Shown one piece after another: positions 41,922 through 52,659 of a stretch of 64,000 nt of DNA. The first letter of the stretch is position 1. The number at the start of each line of letters is the position of its first letter. The DNA lies in the NCBI GenBank assembly GCA_038501625.1, contig JAZAYU010000034.1, positions 3,623,102-3,687,101 of the forward strand, read 5' to 3'. The position numbers and the translations under genes are program-made. This DNA comes from Corbicula japonica. Its lineage: Eukaryota > Mollusca > Bivalvia > Venerida > Cyrenidae. Below the pieces are notes generated by a model. The model ran no database searches. It was not told where the DNA came from and saw nothing but the letters and a program-made list of their open reading frames with translations.

Positions 41922-43011
41922 CTATTGTAAGTCAAAAGCTTGAATTATCTATATAATAAAATTAGTGGGTTTTGCTTATTGTCTTGCCAAGTGCAAGAAC
42001 CATCGCTCTCAAGTGTTGTAGGGAGTGAGCGCGATATTAACACTTGTCACTACAGTTCAAACCATCTTTTTATACGACCGTTTGAAAAACGGGACGTATT
42101 ATGGGAACACCTGCGGCAGGCGGGCGGGCGGCGTCCACAGGGTTACCGCTCTCTAAGTCAAAGAGTTTTCATCAGGTCTTTATCAAACTTGGTGAATATG
42201 TTGGTGTGCATAATGTCTCGACCAAGTTCTATAAAAAGCCAAATCCCCCCATGCACTCCTGAATTATGGCCCTTTAATTGTCCAAAATTTGGGTTTCCGC
42301 TCTCTAAGTCAAAGAGTTTTTGTCCTGTCTTTATCAAACTTGGTGAATATGTTGGTGGGCATAATATCTGGACCAAGGTCTATAACCAGCCAAATCCCCC
42401 CATGCACTCCTGAATTATGGCCCTTGAATTGTCCAAAATAAGGGTTTACGCTCTCTAAGTCAAAGAGTTTTCATCCGGTCTTTATCAAACTTGGTGAATA
42501 TGTTGGTGGGCATAATATCTCGACCAAGTTATATAACCAGCCAAATCCCCCCAGGCACTCCTGAATTATGGCCCTTGAATTGTCCAAAATAACTGTTTCC
42601 GCTCTCTAAGTCTACCACAAATATGATGGGCGTATTTTGTGTCAGTAGGGCACTCTTGTTAGATTAGGCGAACCATAGTTAATAGGTTCCCAGATCAGCA
42701 CAATGCATATAGAGAACACCTAACAAGATGTGTTACTTATCTACAAGAGCCAACGCCATTAACCGTGGGTGTGATATAATACGATGTAACAGCTACTAAG
42801 GTGACAATAGTAGTCTTTGCAAACTACCCGAAAATAATTATGCAGTTAAACGTTTTCTAATTAAGAGCTTAAAAGCTTTGAACTATCATTTAATTATCAG
42901 TAAATAAAATAGTTTGAACAAAGTTTCAAACTGGCTGAAAATGCACAAAATAGAACATGTGCTGTTCCTGCTGTAAATCAATCAGGAAATTTGTAATATT
43001 TTTGAGATATT
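41922..43011 (+). repeat. ~490-bp tandem duplicate, copy 1, with insertion
   Basis: From ATTGTAAGTCAAAAGCTTGA through AATTAGTGGGTTTTGCTTAT, GGGAGTGAGCGCGATATTAA, CCGTGGGTGTGATATAATAC to GTAAATCAATCAGGAAATTT. Interrupted at 42072-42658 by an insert absent from copy 2. Confidence 0.95.
42072..42658. mobile_element. ~590-bp insertion of unknown class with 151-bp repeats
   Basis: Present in copy 1 only; copy 2 preserves the empty site CCTTTTAGATTAGG. Flanks read TTTTTA at the left and TTAGATTAGG at the right, compatible with a TTA or TA duplication. Ends TACGACCGTTTG and GGGCACTCTTG have no clear TIR. CTCTCTAAGTCAAAGAG-type blocks start at 42148, 42299, 42450 and 42601, exactly 151 bp apart. The 157-codon ORF overlapping it is a repeat translation. 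Confidence 0.85.
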
Positions 43012-43495
43012 GTAAGTTAAAAGCTTTAGGAATTAATAAAATAAAATTAGTGGGTTTTACTTATTGTCTTGCCATGTGCAAGAACCATTGCTCTCAAGTG
43101 TTATAGGGAGTGAGCGCGATATTAACACTATTGTCACTGTAGTTCAAACCATCCTTTTAGATTAGGCAGACCATAGTTAATTGGTTCCCAGATCAGCACA
43201 ATGCATATAGAGAACACCTAACAAGATGTGTTACTTATCTACAAGAGCCAACGCCATTAACCGTGGGTGTGATATAATACGATGTAACAGCTACTAAGGT
43301 GACAATAGTAGTCTTTGCAAACTACCCGAAAATAATTATGCAGTTAAACGTTTTCTAATTAAGAGCTTAAAAGCTTTGAACTATCATTTAATTATCAGTA
43401 AATAAAATAGTTTGAACAAAACTTCAAACTGGCTGAACATAGTACAATTTCAGAACATGTGCCGCTCTTGCTGTAAATCAATCAAAAAACTTGTT
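43012..43495 (+). repeat. ~490-bp tandem duplicate, copy 2 (empty site)
   Basis: ATTGTAAGTTAAAAGCTTTA to GTAAATCAATCAAAAAACTT; 95% or so identical by eye to copy 1 outside the insert. Confidence 0.95.
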
Positions 43496-43739
43496 TTTAA
43501 TAGCGTCATATTTCATGATTAAAATAGATATTTTGCATATTAATATATTTACACAGATGTCTATTCATAAGATATGTTCTTAAATAGAAGTCTGTAAAGT
43601 TTGCAGGCTAAAGAAATCGGTCTTGTAGTTTTTATTTTTACCAGTCTGATTGATTAATAAAAAAAGAAATTTAATTTCATTAAAAACAATGCAGGTATTT
43701 GTATTAATACCACTTTGTCCTGATATTGATAATTTCAGT

Positions 43740-44053
43740 TTAACCCTTTCCTCCATGTATACGCATTTTTACGCATGTGTGACCAGTGTAGATCCAGATC
43801 AGCCGGCACATCCATTCTGTCTGATCAGGATTTGCACTGGTCGTATTTCGGTCCGAAATAATCAATAAATAAAAAGCCAACAGTGCAGATCCTGTTCTGG
43901 GTTGAAAGTTATAAACCTGAGTTTGGAAACCAGTCTCAAATCTCAAGCATCTCATTGGCTGAAATGGCGACTGGTCGCCATTTCAGCCAATCAGATGCTT
44001 GAGATTTGAGACTGGTTTCCATGCTCAGTTTTATAACCTTGGGCACTGAATTA
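43740..44053 (+). mobile_element. Family A MITE cut by a B element
   Basis: TTTAACCCTTTCCTCCATGT, hairpin 1 and linker TTTCGGTCCGAAATAATC, arm CAGTGCAGATCCTG, then the B element. The rest of hairpin 2 was lost; another A copy follows. Confidence 0.9.
43895..44045. mobile_element. Family B element nested in A, CTG duplication
   Basis: TTCTGGGTTGAAAGTTATAA to CAGTTTTATAACCTTGGGCA; centre GGCGACTGGTCGCC; CTG at 43892-43894 and 44046-44048. Confidence 0.94.
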
Positions 44054-44286
44054 TTCTCTTCCATAGGCACACCTCTATTGCATGAGCAAACAGGGTAGAT
44101 CCAGATCAGCCAGCACATCCATGCCATCTGATCAAAATACTGTTCACATTTTGATTCATTATGCTATTTTGACCAAGAAGCAAACAGTGTAGATCCAGAT
44201 CAGATTGCACTGATGTACTGGATGATCTGGATCTTTATTGTCCACACATTCGACAAATAACCAATCTACATAATGGAGAGGGTTAA
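44054..44286 (-). mobile_element. Family A MITE
   Basis: TTCTCTTCCATAGGCACACC to ACATAATGGAGAGGGTTAA; linker TTTGATTCATTATGCTATTT. Confidence 0.88.
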
Positions 44287-45259
44287 ATTGGACAATGTTG
44301 CAGCGAAGTCACACACTAAATTCCTTGGATGTTTTTACATGGAAATCTGCATGCTTATCAACCATTCTTTGTGAAATCCAAATATGGTAAAAACCTGCCA
44401 TTATTGAAACTCTTACAAATTAGATGCCAGAGTGGTAACTGTATACCCTGGAGGTTTGTTTGAAATTGCCTTTCTTTACCTTTATCTTTGGGAATTTTAA
44501 CTTCAAAGTCATTCAGTTAGAACAATGGCAGTTCTTTATGGATCTGATAGCAATCTTGCATGGCAATAGGGTATTTGTTACAGTAACCGTTTTTGGGAAC
44601 TTGTCTTGTTAAAGCAGCAATAGAATGGTGTATTGTTAAGTTACATTAACACTTAGACATACATTGTTTATGTCCTTTTTTGTGAAAGTTAGAAATTGTT
44701 AACTTGTATTGACAAAGGTGTTCAGATAGAGTTTTGTACACCAAGCAACTTGTTACTGCACAGTTTCTCAACAAATGGTATTGTGTTTGAAAAATTAGCA
44801 TCTGAACAAAAAAGGTATTCAAGAAGTTGCAGACATCATCTTTGTGCATGACTTCTGGTGTAAAAAGTTGGATTTTATCTGATGTTACTGAGTTGACTAT
44901 TGTAGCATTAATTAATTGAAATTCAGTACAAGTAATTGAGAGAACTTTGGAACTGATTGAACTGTGATAACTTGTAGCAGACCAAAGTCCAGAATCCCTT
45001 TGACCAGTGATTGTCCAATTATTGTGCAGTTAAGGACCTTACTGTAATACTGATTATTGTTTTCAAGGTCAATTAGAAGGACTCTACATATTAAACCTGT
45101 TTAGGCAATGTCTTTTGAAGTACCACTAGATAAGTAAATTGGCAAATAGCCTCTAGATAAGTAATCAACAGAAAATGGTCCCCAGTAATCAGTTAGTGTA
45201 GCATTTCTTAATTTGGTACCAATTATAGTCAATTTGATTGTCTTGTTAAAGACATTTGT
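44287..45259. other. No feature recognised
   Basis: AT-rich; no supported gene or repeat. Confidence 0.4.
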
Positions 45260-45375
45260 TCTGAAGATTATAAAACTGAGATTAGAAACCAATCTGAAAT
45301 TTGGTGGCTATTTCAGCCAATCCCATGCTTGACATTTGAGCCTGGTTTCCATTCTCAGTTTTATAACTTTGGGGC
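45260..45375. mobile_element. Family B element, centre deleted
   Basis: GAAGATTATAAAACTGAGAT, then AATCTGAAATTTGGTGGC joins GCTATTTCAGCCAATCCC; ends TTTTATAACTTTGGGG. Confidence 0.85.
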
Positions 45376-45627
45376 TTGGACTACAAGATGTTGACTATGC
45401 AGCTTTTCTGGTAAGAAAATGAATGCAAGCAAAGTGCTTTAAATATTCATGTTTTTTTTTTGTTTGTTTGTGTGATTTAGATAAAAAAAAATGAACATTG
45501 GACCAATTTCAAACAAGATCCATGTCAGTGAATATTTGTTGTTTTTTGCAGCGCTGAGGTGAGGGTGGGTCGATGTTACTGTCTGTGGGTTCTGTTATAA
45601 TTTTATTGGCACTTTGTATGAAAATGT

Positions 45628-45888
45628 TAACCATATCCTCCATTTATACTGGTTTTATCGTATGTAAGTTGTGTAGAGCTTCACTATTTGTTTCTGAAAT
45701 TAGGTTTAAAAAAAACTTACAGCAACAGTGTAGATAGGATCAGGATTCACTGAACTAAAGCTGGTCGCCATTTCAGCCAATCTGATGCTTGAGATTTGAG
45801 TCTGGTCTCCAATCTCAGTTTTATGATCTTGGGCCCTGGGTCTACACTGTTTGCCCATGCACTCAAAGTTGTATCTAAAGAGTTAAGG
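45628..45888. mobile_element. Family A MITE, heavily decayed, with B half
   Basis: ACCATATCCTCCATTTATAC left, GTGTAGATAGGATCAGG arm, then half a B element, then GTCTACACTGTTTGCCCATG and a decayed end AAAGAGTTAAGG. Confidence 0.75.
45762..45837. mobile_element. Family B element, right half only
   Basis: Starts exactly at the palindrome centre (CTGGTCGCCATTTCAGCC) and runs to TTATGATCTTGGGCC; the right neighbour is CTG followed by family A arm. Confidence 0.9.
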
Positions 45889-46034
45889 GGTACGATCCCT
45901 CAGCAGACTGGATAGTTGTGTAGATAATATGGTGGTTCTGCACCGGTCTTATTTTAGAGTCTAACCATAGTTCAGCATTCTAAATATTTACACACCAGCA
46001 TGTGGTATATATAAGTTCTTGCATACCTTCTTAT

Positions 46035-46275
46035 CCTATTCCACAATATATACCCCTTTATAGCTTTGCCAAACAGTGTAGATCCAGATCAGCTGGCACA
46101 TCAGTGCTGTCTGATCAGGATCTGCACTGTTCAAATTTTGATTTACTACGTTATTTATGCCCAAAAATGCTAACAGTGCAGTTCCTGATCAGACGGCATG
46201 GATGTGCCGGCTTATTTTGATCTACACTGGTCACACATGTAATAAACAAGCATCTATAAGGAGTACAGTGTTAAG
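46035..46275 (-). mobile_element. Family A MITE
   Basis: TATTCCACAATATATACCCC left (decayed), linker TTTGATTTACTACGTTATTT, right ATAAGGAGTACAGTGTTAA. Confidence 0.88.
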
Positions 46276-47440
46276 AGTACAAATATTAATAAACTGAGAC
46301 ACAATAACATTCATAATCATACAGCAAAAAATGCACCAATATTTAATTGTTTTATTAAAGCTTATTGATTGTTCTAGTGAATTGGAGAGAATATATCCTG
46401 TTATTGGCGAGACATGTGAAAGATGGTGTGTAGTGGTCGGCCTATCAGTTCCGGTACATCTTTAATCTTCGCTTAGTCGTCAGCACTGACTTGTAATAAA
46501 CTTCATACTGAAGAACCTCTTAAAGAAATCCTGAAATCACAAGTACCGAATAAGTTCACCGAAAAATCAGCTCGTTATCTCCTTGTTTCCATCGGTGTTT
46601 GTTATTTCCGTCATCACTTCCTGTCCATCAATTGTCAGCGTGAATGGAACAATTGAATAAAAGTAAACAGGCCACTTACGGCTTGAGAATTCCAACCTTT
46701 AACCTGGCTGATCGCTAGTGCAACATGATGCCATTAAGTCAATAGAATAGCATCTTTGTTGACTCAGATATTTACAGGCTTAAATCTTTAAAGGATCTTG
46801 CACAATGATTTCTTAAAGCAGTTAAGTGCTAGGAATACAAACATCTCTGGTACTTAAAGCTTAAGATATACTTGTCTATTATAAACATTTCCTCAATTTG
46901 TCTTTTGTTCTAAATTTCTTCACTTATATGCAAAACAATTGAATTATAAACCTTTTTTTATTTATATACAGTTACAATTGTTTGGCATGCAAGTGACAAT
47001 TTCTGGAGAATGTACAGTTCCTACAGTCCGGGTCAGTGCCATGCAGTTTGTGCAAAATGCCAGGTTGTAACAATAGACACTTAATCATATAACAGGGTTA
47101 TCTCCTAGAGCTTAATTCCAACAATTACAGCAATAACTCCAAAATGTTCTCATTATAAACTATAGTGAGAGTTATATGGTCTTGTAGAAGACACTTGCTG
47201 TATTATAAACACTTAAATGAGGAAGAGTTATGACTGGGAACCAGTTAATCTGGAGCCATATCTATGAAACCTTTCACCAAGGTGGAACTAGGAACTAGCT
47301 TAAGAACTTGAGGTACAATCTTTAAAATCTTTTAAAAGTATTATTACTTTTAAACGTGATGCAATTTTATGTAATTTAATATTGTAGTTTTAAATTTATT
47401 TTTGCATGATTGTATTTAGAATTAATATTGGTAGCACTGG
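46276..47440. other. No feature recognised
   Basis: 46390-46700 has more CpG and fewer low-complexity runs than its neighbours but no supported ORF. Confidence 0.4.
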
Positions 47441-47549
47441 AAGACAGCCCCAGAAGTGTTAATAAGTTTCAAGATGAGCAGGGGTTCAAACCAGTGCTTC
47501 CTGGACTCTAAGGCAAGCATGTTTTCCTCTGAGCTATTGATCCACTCCA
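47441..47549 (-). repeat. tRNA-derived SINE-like sequence
   Basis: On the minus strand: GGAGTGGATCAATAGCTCAG (box A-like TAGCTCAGAGG) and GGTTTGAACCCCTGCTC (box B-like) at tRNA spacing, followed by a non-tRNA tail (CTTATTAACACTTCTGGGGC). The anticodon arm is degraded. Confidence 0.55.
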
Positions 47550-47774
47550 TAATAATTCATACGCAATGAAACTTCATCTTTTTTTATTAATGTTAACAAA
47601 AAAGAAATATATTTGCCAAAGTTTTCAAAAGCTTTGTACAAGGTAATTTTTAAAATATTCTTTTTTATTTTTCAATCTTAAAAATAAAAATAAGCTTTCT
47701 CTCATATGTATTTTATTAATTTTTCTAAAGGGAGATAATTGTACTTGCTTATTTAATATTTAATTAATGACTGG

Positions 47775-47971
47775 GGTTTATGGGATATGGCTGTTATCTA
47801 TGGGCGAACAGTGTAGGTTCAGATCTGCCGTCACATGTGCCATCTGATCAGGATCTCTTTTGTTTTCTCTTTTGATTCCTTCGGTTATTTCTGACCAAAA
47901 AGAAAACTATGTAGATCCTGTTGAGATGTAACAGATGCAATAAAACATTTATATATGGAGTAAAGGGTTAA
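47775..47971 (-). mobile_element. Family A MITE
   Basis: Left TIR decayed (ATGGGATATGGCTGTTAT); linker TTTTGATTCCTTCGGTTATT; second hairpin mostly deleted; right ATATATGGAGTAAAGGGTTA. Confidence 0.85.
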
Positions 47972-48273
47972 AGAATTGTAATAATCATTTGTAGTATTGC
48001 TTTTCCAAACAAAATGCCCATAGAAGTTAGCATCTCTACAAAAATTGCACTGCTATAACAATGCTAATTTGGTGTTTAAGTCACCGTCACTTCATCAGTA
48101 AATTTGGCATTTCCGTTCCACATTTCCTGTCTGTGAATGCTATTAATGGAAAATTATATATTCCAGTGATTGTTTGAAATATCATATTAGCTGATAACTT
48201 TGGCTGCAACTGAGTTCTGTATTTCACAGATAATCACAAATATGACTGCTGTACAATAATTTGATAGTTTTGT

Positions 48274-48510
48274 TCACCCTTTAATTCATATATTATATAT
48301 GGGTTTTATCGGAAGTGCATGTAACCAGTGTAGATCCAGACCAGTTTGCACTTCCATGCCATCTGATCATAATCTACACTGTTCACTTCATGCTAAAAAA
48401 TAACTTAATGAATCAAAAAGCAATTAGGGTTGATCCTGACACGATGGTACGCATGTGCTGGCTGATTTTCACTGTTCACCCATGGATAACAGCCATGAGG
48501 GAAAGGTTAA
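48274..48510 (+). mobile_element. Family A MITE
   Basis: TTCACCCTTTAATTCATATA to CAGCCATGAGGGAAAGGTTA; both arms diverged. Confidence 0.85.
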
Positions 48511-48699
48511 ATATTATGAATAGGTCCTATGATGCCCAGATCAACTGCTACATCAATGTTTTCTTACTGTTTTCTTAATTTGGCAACAACATCACTGATT
48601 CATTGAAACATGTAATTATATTTTCTTATTGCAGATACTAACAAACATTTTTTAAAAATATATTTTATGTGGCAAACACTGAACACAGAGACATTATTA

Positions 48700-49099
48700 T
48701 TAACCCTTTCCTCCATAGATACACCTTTATTGCTTGGGCAAACAGTGTAGATCCAGATCAGCCAGCACATCCATGATGTCTGATCAGGATCTAAACTATT
48801 TGCTTTTTGATTCATTAGGTTATTTCTGACCAAAACGCGACTAGTGCAGATCCTGATCAGATGGCACAGATGTGCCGGCTGATCTGGATCTGCACTGGCC
48901 CCAAGGTTATAAAGCTGAGATTGGAAACCAGTCTCAAATCTCAAGCATCTGATTGGCTGAAATGGCGACCAGTCGCCATTTCAGCCAATCAGATGCTTGA
49001 GATTTGAGACTGGTTTCAATGCTTAGTTTTATAACCTTGGGCACTGGTTGCACATGCTTAAAAATGCGTATAATATATATATATGGAGGATAGGATTAA
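48700..49099 (-). mobile_element. Family A MITE interrupted by a B element
   Basis: TTAACCCTTTCCTCCATAGA to ATATGGAGGATAGGATTAA, TTAA on both sides. Both hairpins complete; the B copy sits in the outermost base of hairpin 2 (GGATCTGCACTGG | CACTGGTTGCACATGC). Confidence 0.97.
48898..49043. mobile_element. Family B element nested in A, CTG duplication
   Basis: GCCCCAAGGTTATAAAGCTG to TAGTTTTATAACCTTGGGCA; CTG at 48895-48897 and 49044-49046 (the shared word is CACTGG). Arms nearly perfect, centre GGCGACCAGTCGCC. Confidence 0.96.
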
Positions 49100-50358
49100 C
49101 AGTAAAAAGTATTTGAATGCGTTCATTACATAACCTTTCTTATTATTAAATTATGTTGTTCAGCAGTGGTTCATTAAATAACTATGGAATTACAGGCCCA
49201 GATTAGATAGAAAGCTAAGTTGCAGATGTAAGGGTCATGAATTAAGCCATATTCAGAAGGACATAAGTTACTTTAAGCTTTCAGTGACATCCTTGTGATT
49301 TATCACAATAACTTGTGTGCACTATACTTTATTTGTTGGATTTGTCAAGTAGAGGATGTCCTATAGTGTCATCAATTGCAGGAAATGCCCAATTTGGTCT
49401 TTGTCATTTACTCTTTGGGAACCATGTAACCAGTCTCATTCCTGCCTGGTATATAGATAACGACATTTGAAGCTGACAATTGCTGCAGATTTCCATGGGA
49501 AAAAGACTTGAAATAGACTGGTTTTATAAAGTGCTCTAGAATTGTTCACAAATTGACAGAACCTTTAACTGTCTTGAATGCTTGTATGTTACGGCAATAA
49601 AAATGGTATGTATTGAAACATTTTTTATGTACATTTTATTTTTATTTTTTTTTAATTAATAAGGAAAATAAAACAAAAGAAAAACCAGTTGCAGCCATGT
49701 GGTCTGTCTAAACATTAATCTATAAAAAGTGCAGGAGTTTGACATTCTTGGTGATAATAAAAAGAAACAATTAGCTGAGTCTTTAAAAATAAAGACTTAA
49801 GAACAAATAAAAATTAATTTTTGTACAAAAGTCAAACTCCTGTGAAAAAAAGATTGAGGTTTTATTGTACATGTAAAATCAATTTGAAAATTAAATAGTT
49901 AAAATGATATTATTTGTGATTTTTTTATAGAAATGAAGATTAGCATCCTATAAATTAATCAGAATGAAGATTTAATGGATAAATTATGTTAATAATGAGT
50001 AACTCTTCCAGCTAAATGTAATATTTGAATAAAGGTACGCTTTAAATTGCCTCTATTTAAGCAGGGTCTTTGATTTAAACAGAGATAATTGTGTGGCTTC
50101 CTTAGGCAAAATTGGAATGCATGAAATGTCAAAAACCAGTCATTTGATTTAGAAGACAGAATAATATTTTGCCAGTACAATATTGCCAGAAGCAACTGTA
50201 CCTCTTCCTTGAATGATTTATGTGCAGGAAATAGAAAAAATGCTAGATCTTTTAACCAGTGTTTGTCAGTGAAGAGATTTTCAACAAATGATTTGTGTTT
50301 TAGATATTAAGATTATCACAAGTATAAATTATCTTATTTATGATTTCAATGGTGGTAC
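49100..50358. other. No feature recognised
   Basis: Very AT-rich; no supported gene or repeat. Confidence 0.4.
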
Positions 50359-50501
50359 TTAATCCTTTCCCCCATATATATGCATTTTTATGCGTGTGCG
50401 ACCAGTGTTGATCCTGATCAGATGGCACGGATGTGCCGGCTGATCAGGATCTTAACTGTTCACCCTCGTAATTAAGGTGTATCTATGCAGGAAAGAGTTC
50501 A
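50359..50501. mobile_element. Family A MITE, single-hairpin form
   Basis: TTAATCCTTTCCCCCATATA, GCGACCAGTGTTGATCC...GGATCTTAACTGTTCACC, CTATGCAGGAAAGAGTT. The outer parts of two different arms are joined across one loop, so recombination between the two hairpins likely removed the linker. Confidence 0.92.
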
Positions 50502-50577
50502 ATGAGGTTTATCACTAAATATTTTATTATCACAAAATTTAATATGACTGAACTGTGAAAAACCTATCAGTCATGTT

Positions 50578-50940
50578 GACCCCTTTACTCCATTTTGTTC
50601 AGGCTTTATTGCAGTGTGACCAGTGTAGATCCAGATCTGCTGGCACATTCTTGAAGTCTGATCAGGATCTACACTGTTCCTTTTTAGTTTCATTATGTTT
50701 CCTTTATTCCAATTAATATGGTAATTATTCCATGGTGAACAGTGTAGATCTAGATCTAGATCATTGGCACATTTGTGCAGTCTGATCAGGATCTACACTG
50801 TTTGATTTTAGTTTCATTATGTTATATCAGACAAAAAAGTGAACACTATAGATCCTGATCAGAGGCATGAATGGGCCTGCTGATCTGGATCTACACTGTT
50901 CACACATGCTATAAAATTCCTTTACAGGAAATAAAGGTTT
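50578..50940 (-). mobile_element. Family A MITE with duplicated left half
   Basis: CCCCTTTACTCCATTTTGTT. Hairpin 1 (GTGTAGATCCAGATCTGC...GGATCTACACTG), then TTAGTTTCATTATGTTTCC, CCATGGTGAAC and a second hairpin 1 (with GATCTAGATCTAGATC), again TTAGTTTCATTATGTTATAT, then hairpin 2. The right TIR is decayed. Confidence 0.88.
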
Positions 50941-52053
50941 TACATGTTTTAAAGTTATGGGAACTTTCTTGTCAGACAGTAAATAGCTTTACTGATTTAA
51001 GCTTTTTTGTGTGGCAAAGCTTGTATTTGAATTTATAGAAAATGTGGGGAACCATTGCTAAAAACCATTGTTTCTTAAACATTAATTGAAATCAAAAGAA
51101 AATCTTGCTGATTTTGAAATAAAAAATCCATGTTGCAAGTCTTTCTTCATAGGGAAATTTATTAATTCCTCTCATTTTTCAGCTTTAATTTTCTACTTTT
51201 CTGAATACAGTCATACATCTACCATGCTTGGTTTCTTCCAATTATGAGGCTATTTACAATTTTCTTTGATACTGCAATTTGGCAGGACCTGCTCATGTAT
51301 TACCTGTGGTAAGGCCCCCAGGTAATTCTATATGGCATGACAAAATTCTTATAAATCACCCGTGGTACCTTACATTAGGTGTGCCTGATCATAAAATTTA
51401 CACTTGACAAATTTCAACCTCTAGAGAAGTAGATCCTTGTCAGTGAATATTTGAAAGGTAAATGGACCTAAGTTACCTTCATGTCACCTTTTAGCAATTT
51501 TGCATTTAGTTTCCTTATTAGTTTGTGCATTTAAAAAAAAAGTCATGTGTTTGAAGAAAACAGTCTCCTGCTGCAGACCAGCAACAAGTTGTGGTCTAAT
51601 CAACTTTAAAACAAAAAAAGACTCATTCCTGATAACAGTGAAATATTTACTTCAAAGCACATAATTTCTACAGGTTTAAGCAACTTTAAAAACAAAGACT
51701 CATTTCATATGACAAATGAAAATTCTAATTGAATTTACTACTTTCTTAAAATAAAATAAAACCAAATGATTACTATTTTTAACATTGCATTTGTTTCCAA
51801 TGATATGAATTCTAATAGTTGAGCTTTTTTTTCTCTTAAAGCTCTTTTGTACAGAGATGTACATAATTGTTATGTATTAACTGAATGAAACTTGATAAAA
51901 AGATAAAGGACAATTCATTGATGTGCATTGTACAAGAACCATAACTCCATCTGTAATATTTACAGAATCATCTACCATTTTATTTGTGTTTTTTACTCGT
52001 AGGACGATGTGCAAATTAAAAATCTCGACAAAAAGAAACTTTGATTATTATGC
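50941..52053. other. No feature recognised
   Basis: AT-rich; no supported gene or repeat. Confidence 0.4.
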
Positions 52054-52056
52054 CAG

Positions 52057-52202
52057 TGCCCAAGGTTATAAAACTGAGCATGGAAACCAGTCTCAAATCT
52101 CAAGCATCTGATTGGCTGAAATGGCGACCAGTCGCCATTTCAGCCAATCAGATGGTAGAGATTTTAGACTGGTTTCCATTCTCAGTTTTATATCCTTCCG
52201 TC
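52057..52202. mobile_element. Family B palindromic element, CAG duplication
   Basis: TGCCCAAGGTTATAAAACTG to CAGTTTTATATCCTTCCGTC; CAG at 52054-52056 and 52203-52205; centre GGCGACCAGTCGCC. Confidence 0.94.
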
Positions 52203-52301
52203 CAGGAGATTGCCACCATAATGCAAATAATTGTTGGGTTCCATATATACCAGCTCTCTCCACAAGGCTCTAAGCTGATTATGGTGTGACCCTCTACAGG
52301 G

Positions 52302-52650
52302 TTAACCCTTTCCTCCATATAATCATACCCCTTTTATCGAATGAGCAAACTGTCATGTGTCTTATAAAAGTCTCGCAGAAGTCTCCCTATTCTCTGCTCA
52401 CTTCTCCCTTATTCTCCATCAGGGAGAAGTCACTTCTTCCTAAAATTTTGTTCTAGACCGATTCCAGAAATAGTGTAGATCCAAATCAGCTGGCACATCC
52501 GTGCTGTCTGATCAGCATCTGCACTGTTAACTTTTTGGTCAGAAATAACTTATTATGTCATAAAGGAAACAGTGCAGATCCTGATAAGATGGCACAGATG
52601 TGCCTGCTTATCAGGATCTACACTGTTCTACCATGTCATATAGGTGAATA
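52302..52650 (+). mobile_element. Family A MITE with ~115-bp insertion in left arm
   Basis: TTAACCCTTTCCTCCATATA, then GAGCAAACTG; foreign sequence 52350-52468; A resumes at TAGTGTAGATCCAAATCAGC and continues through TTTTTGGTCAGAAATAAC. The insert has its own hairpin (GAGAAGT...ACTTCTCCC; CTCCATCAGGGAG). Confidence 0.88.
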
Positions 52651-52659
52651 TATATAAAT

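Noticed and set aside
41940..42413. 157-codon ORF in the tandem duplication
   Set aside because: It crosses the boundary of an insertion and reads through 151-bp repeats; its start lies in sequence duplicated without an ORF in the second copy.
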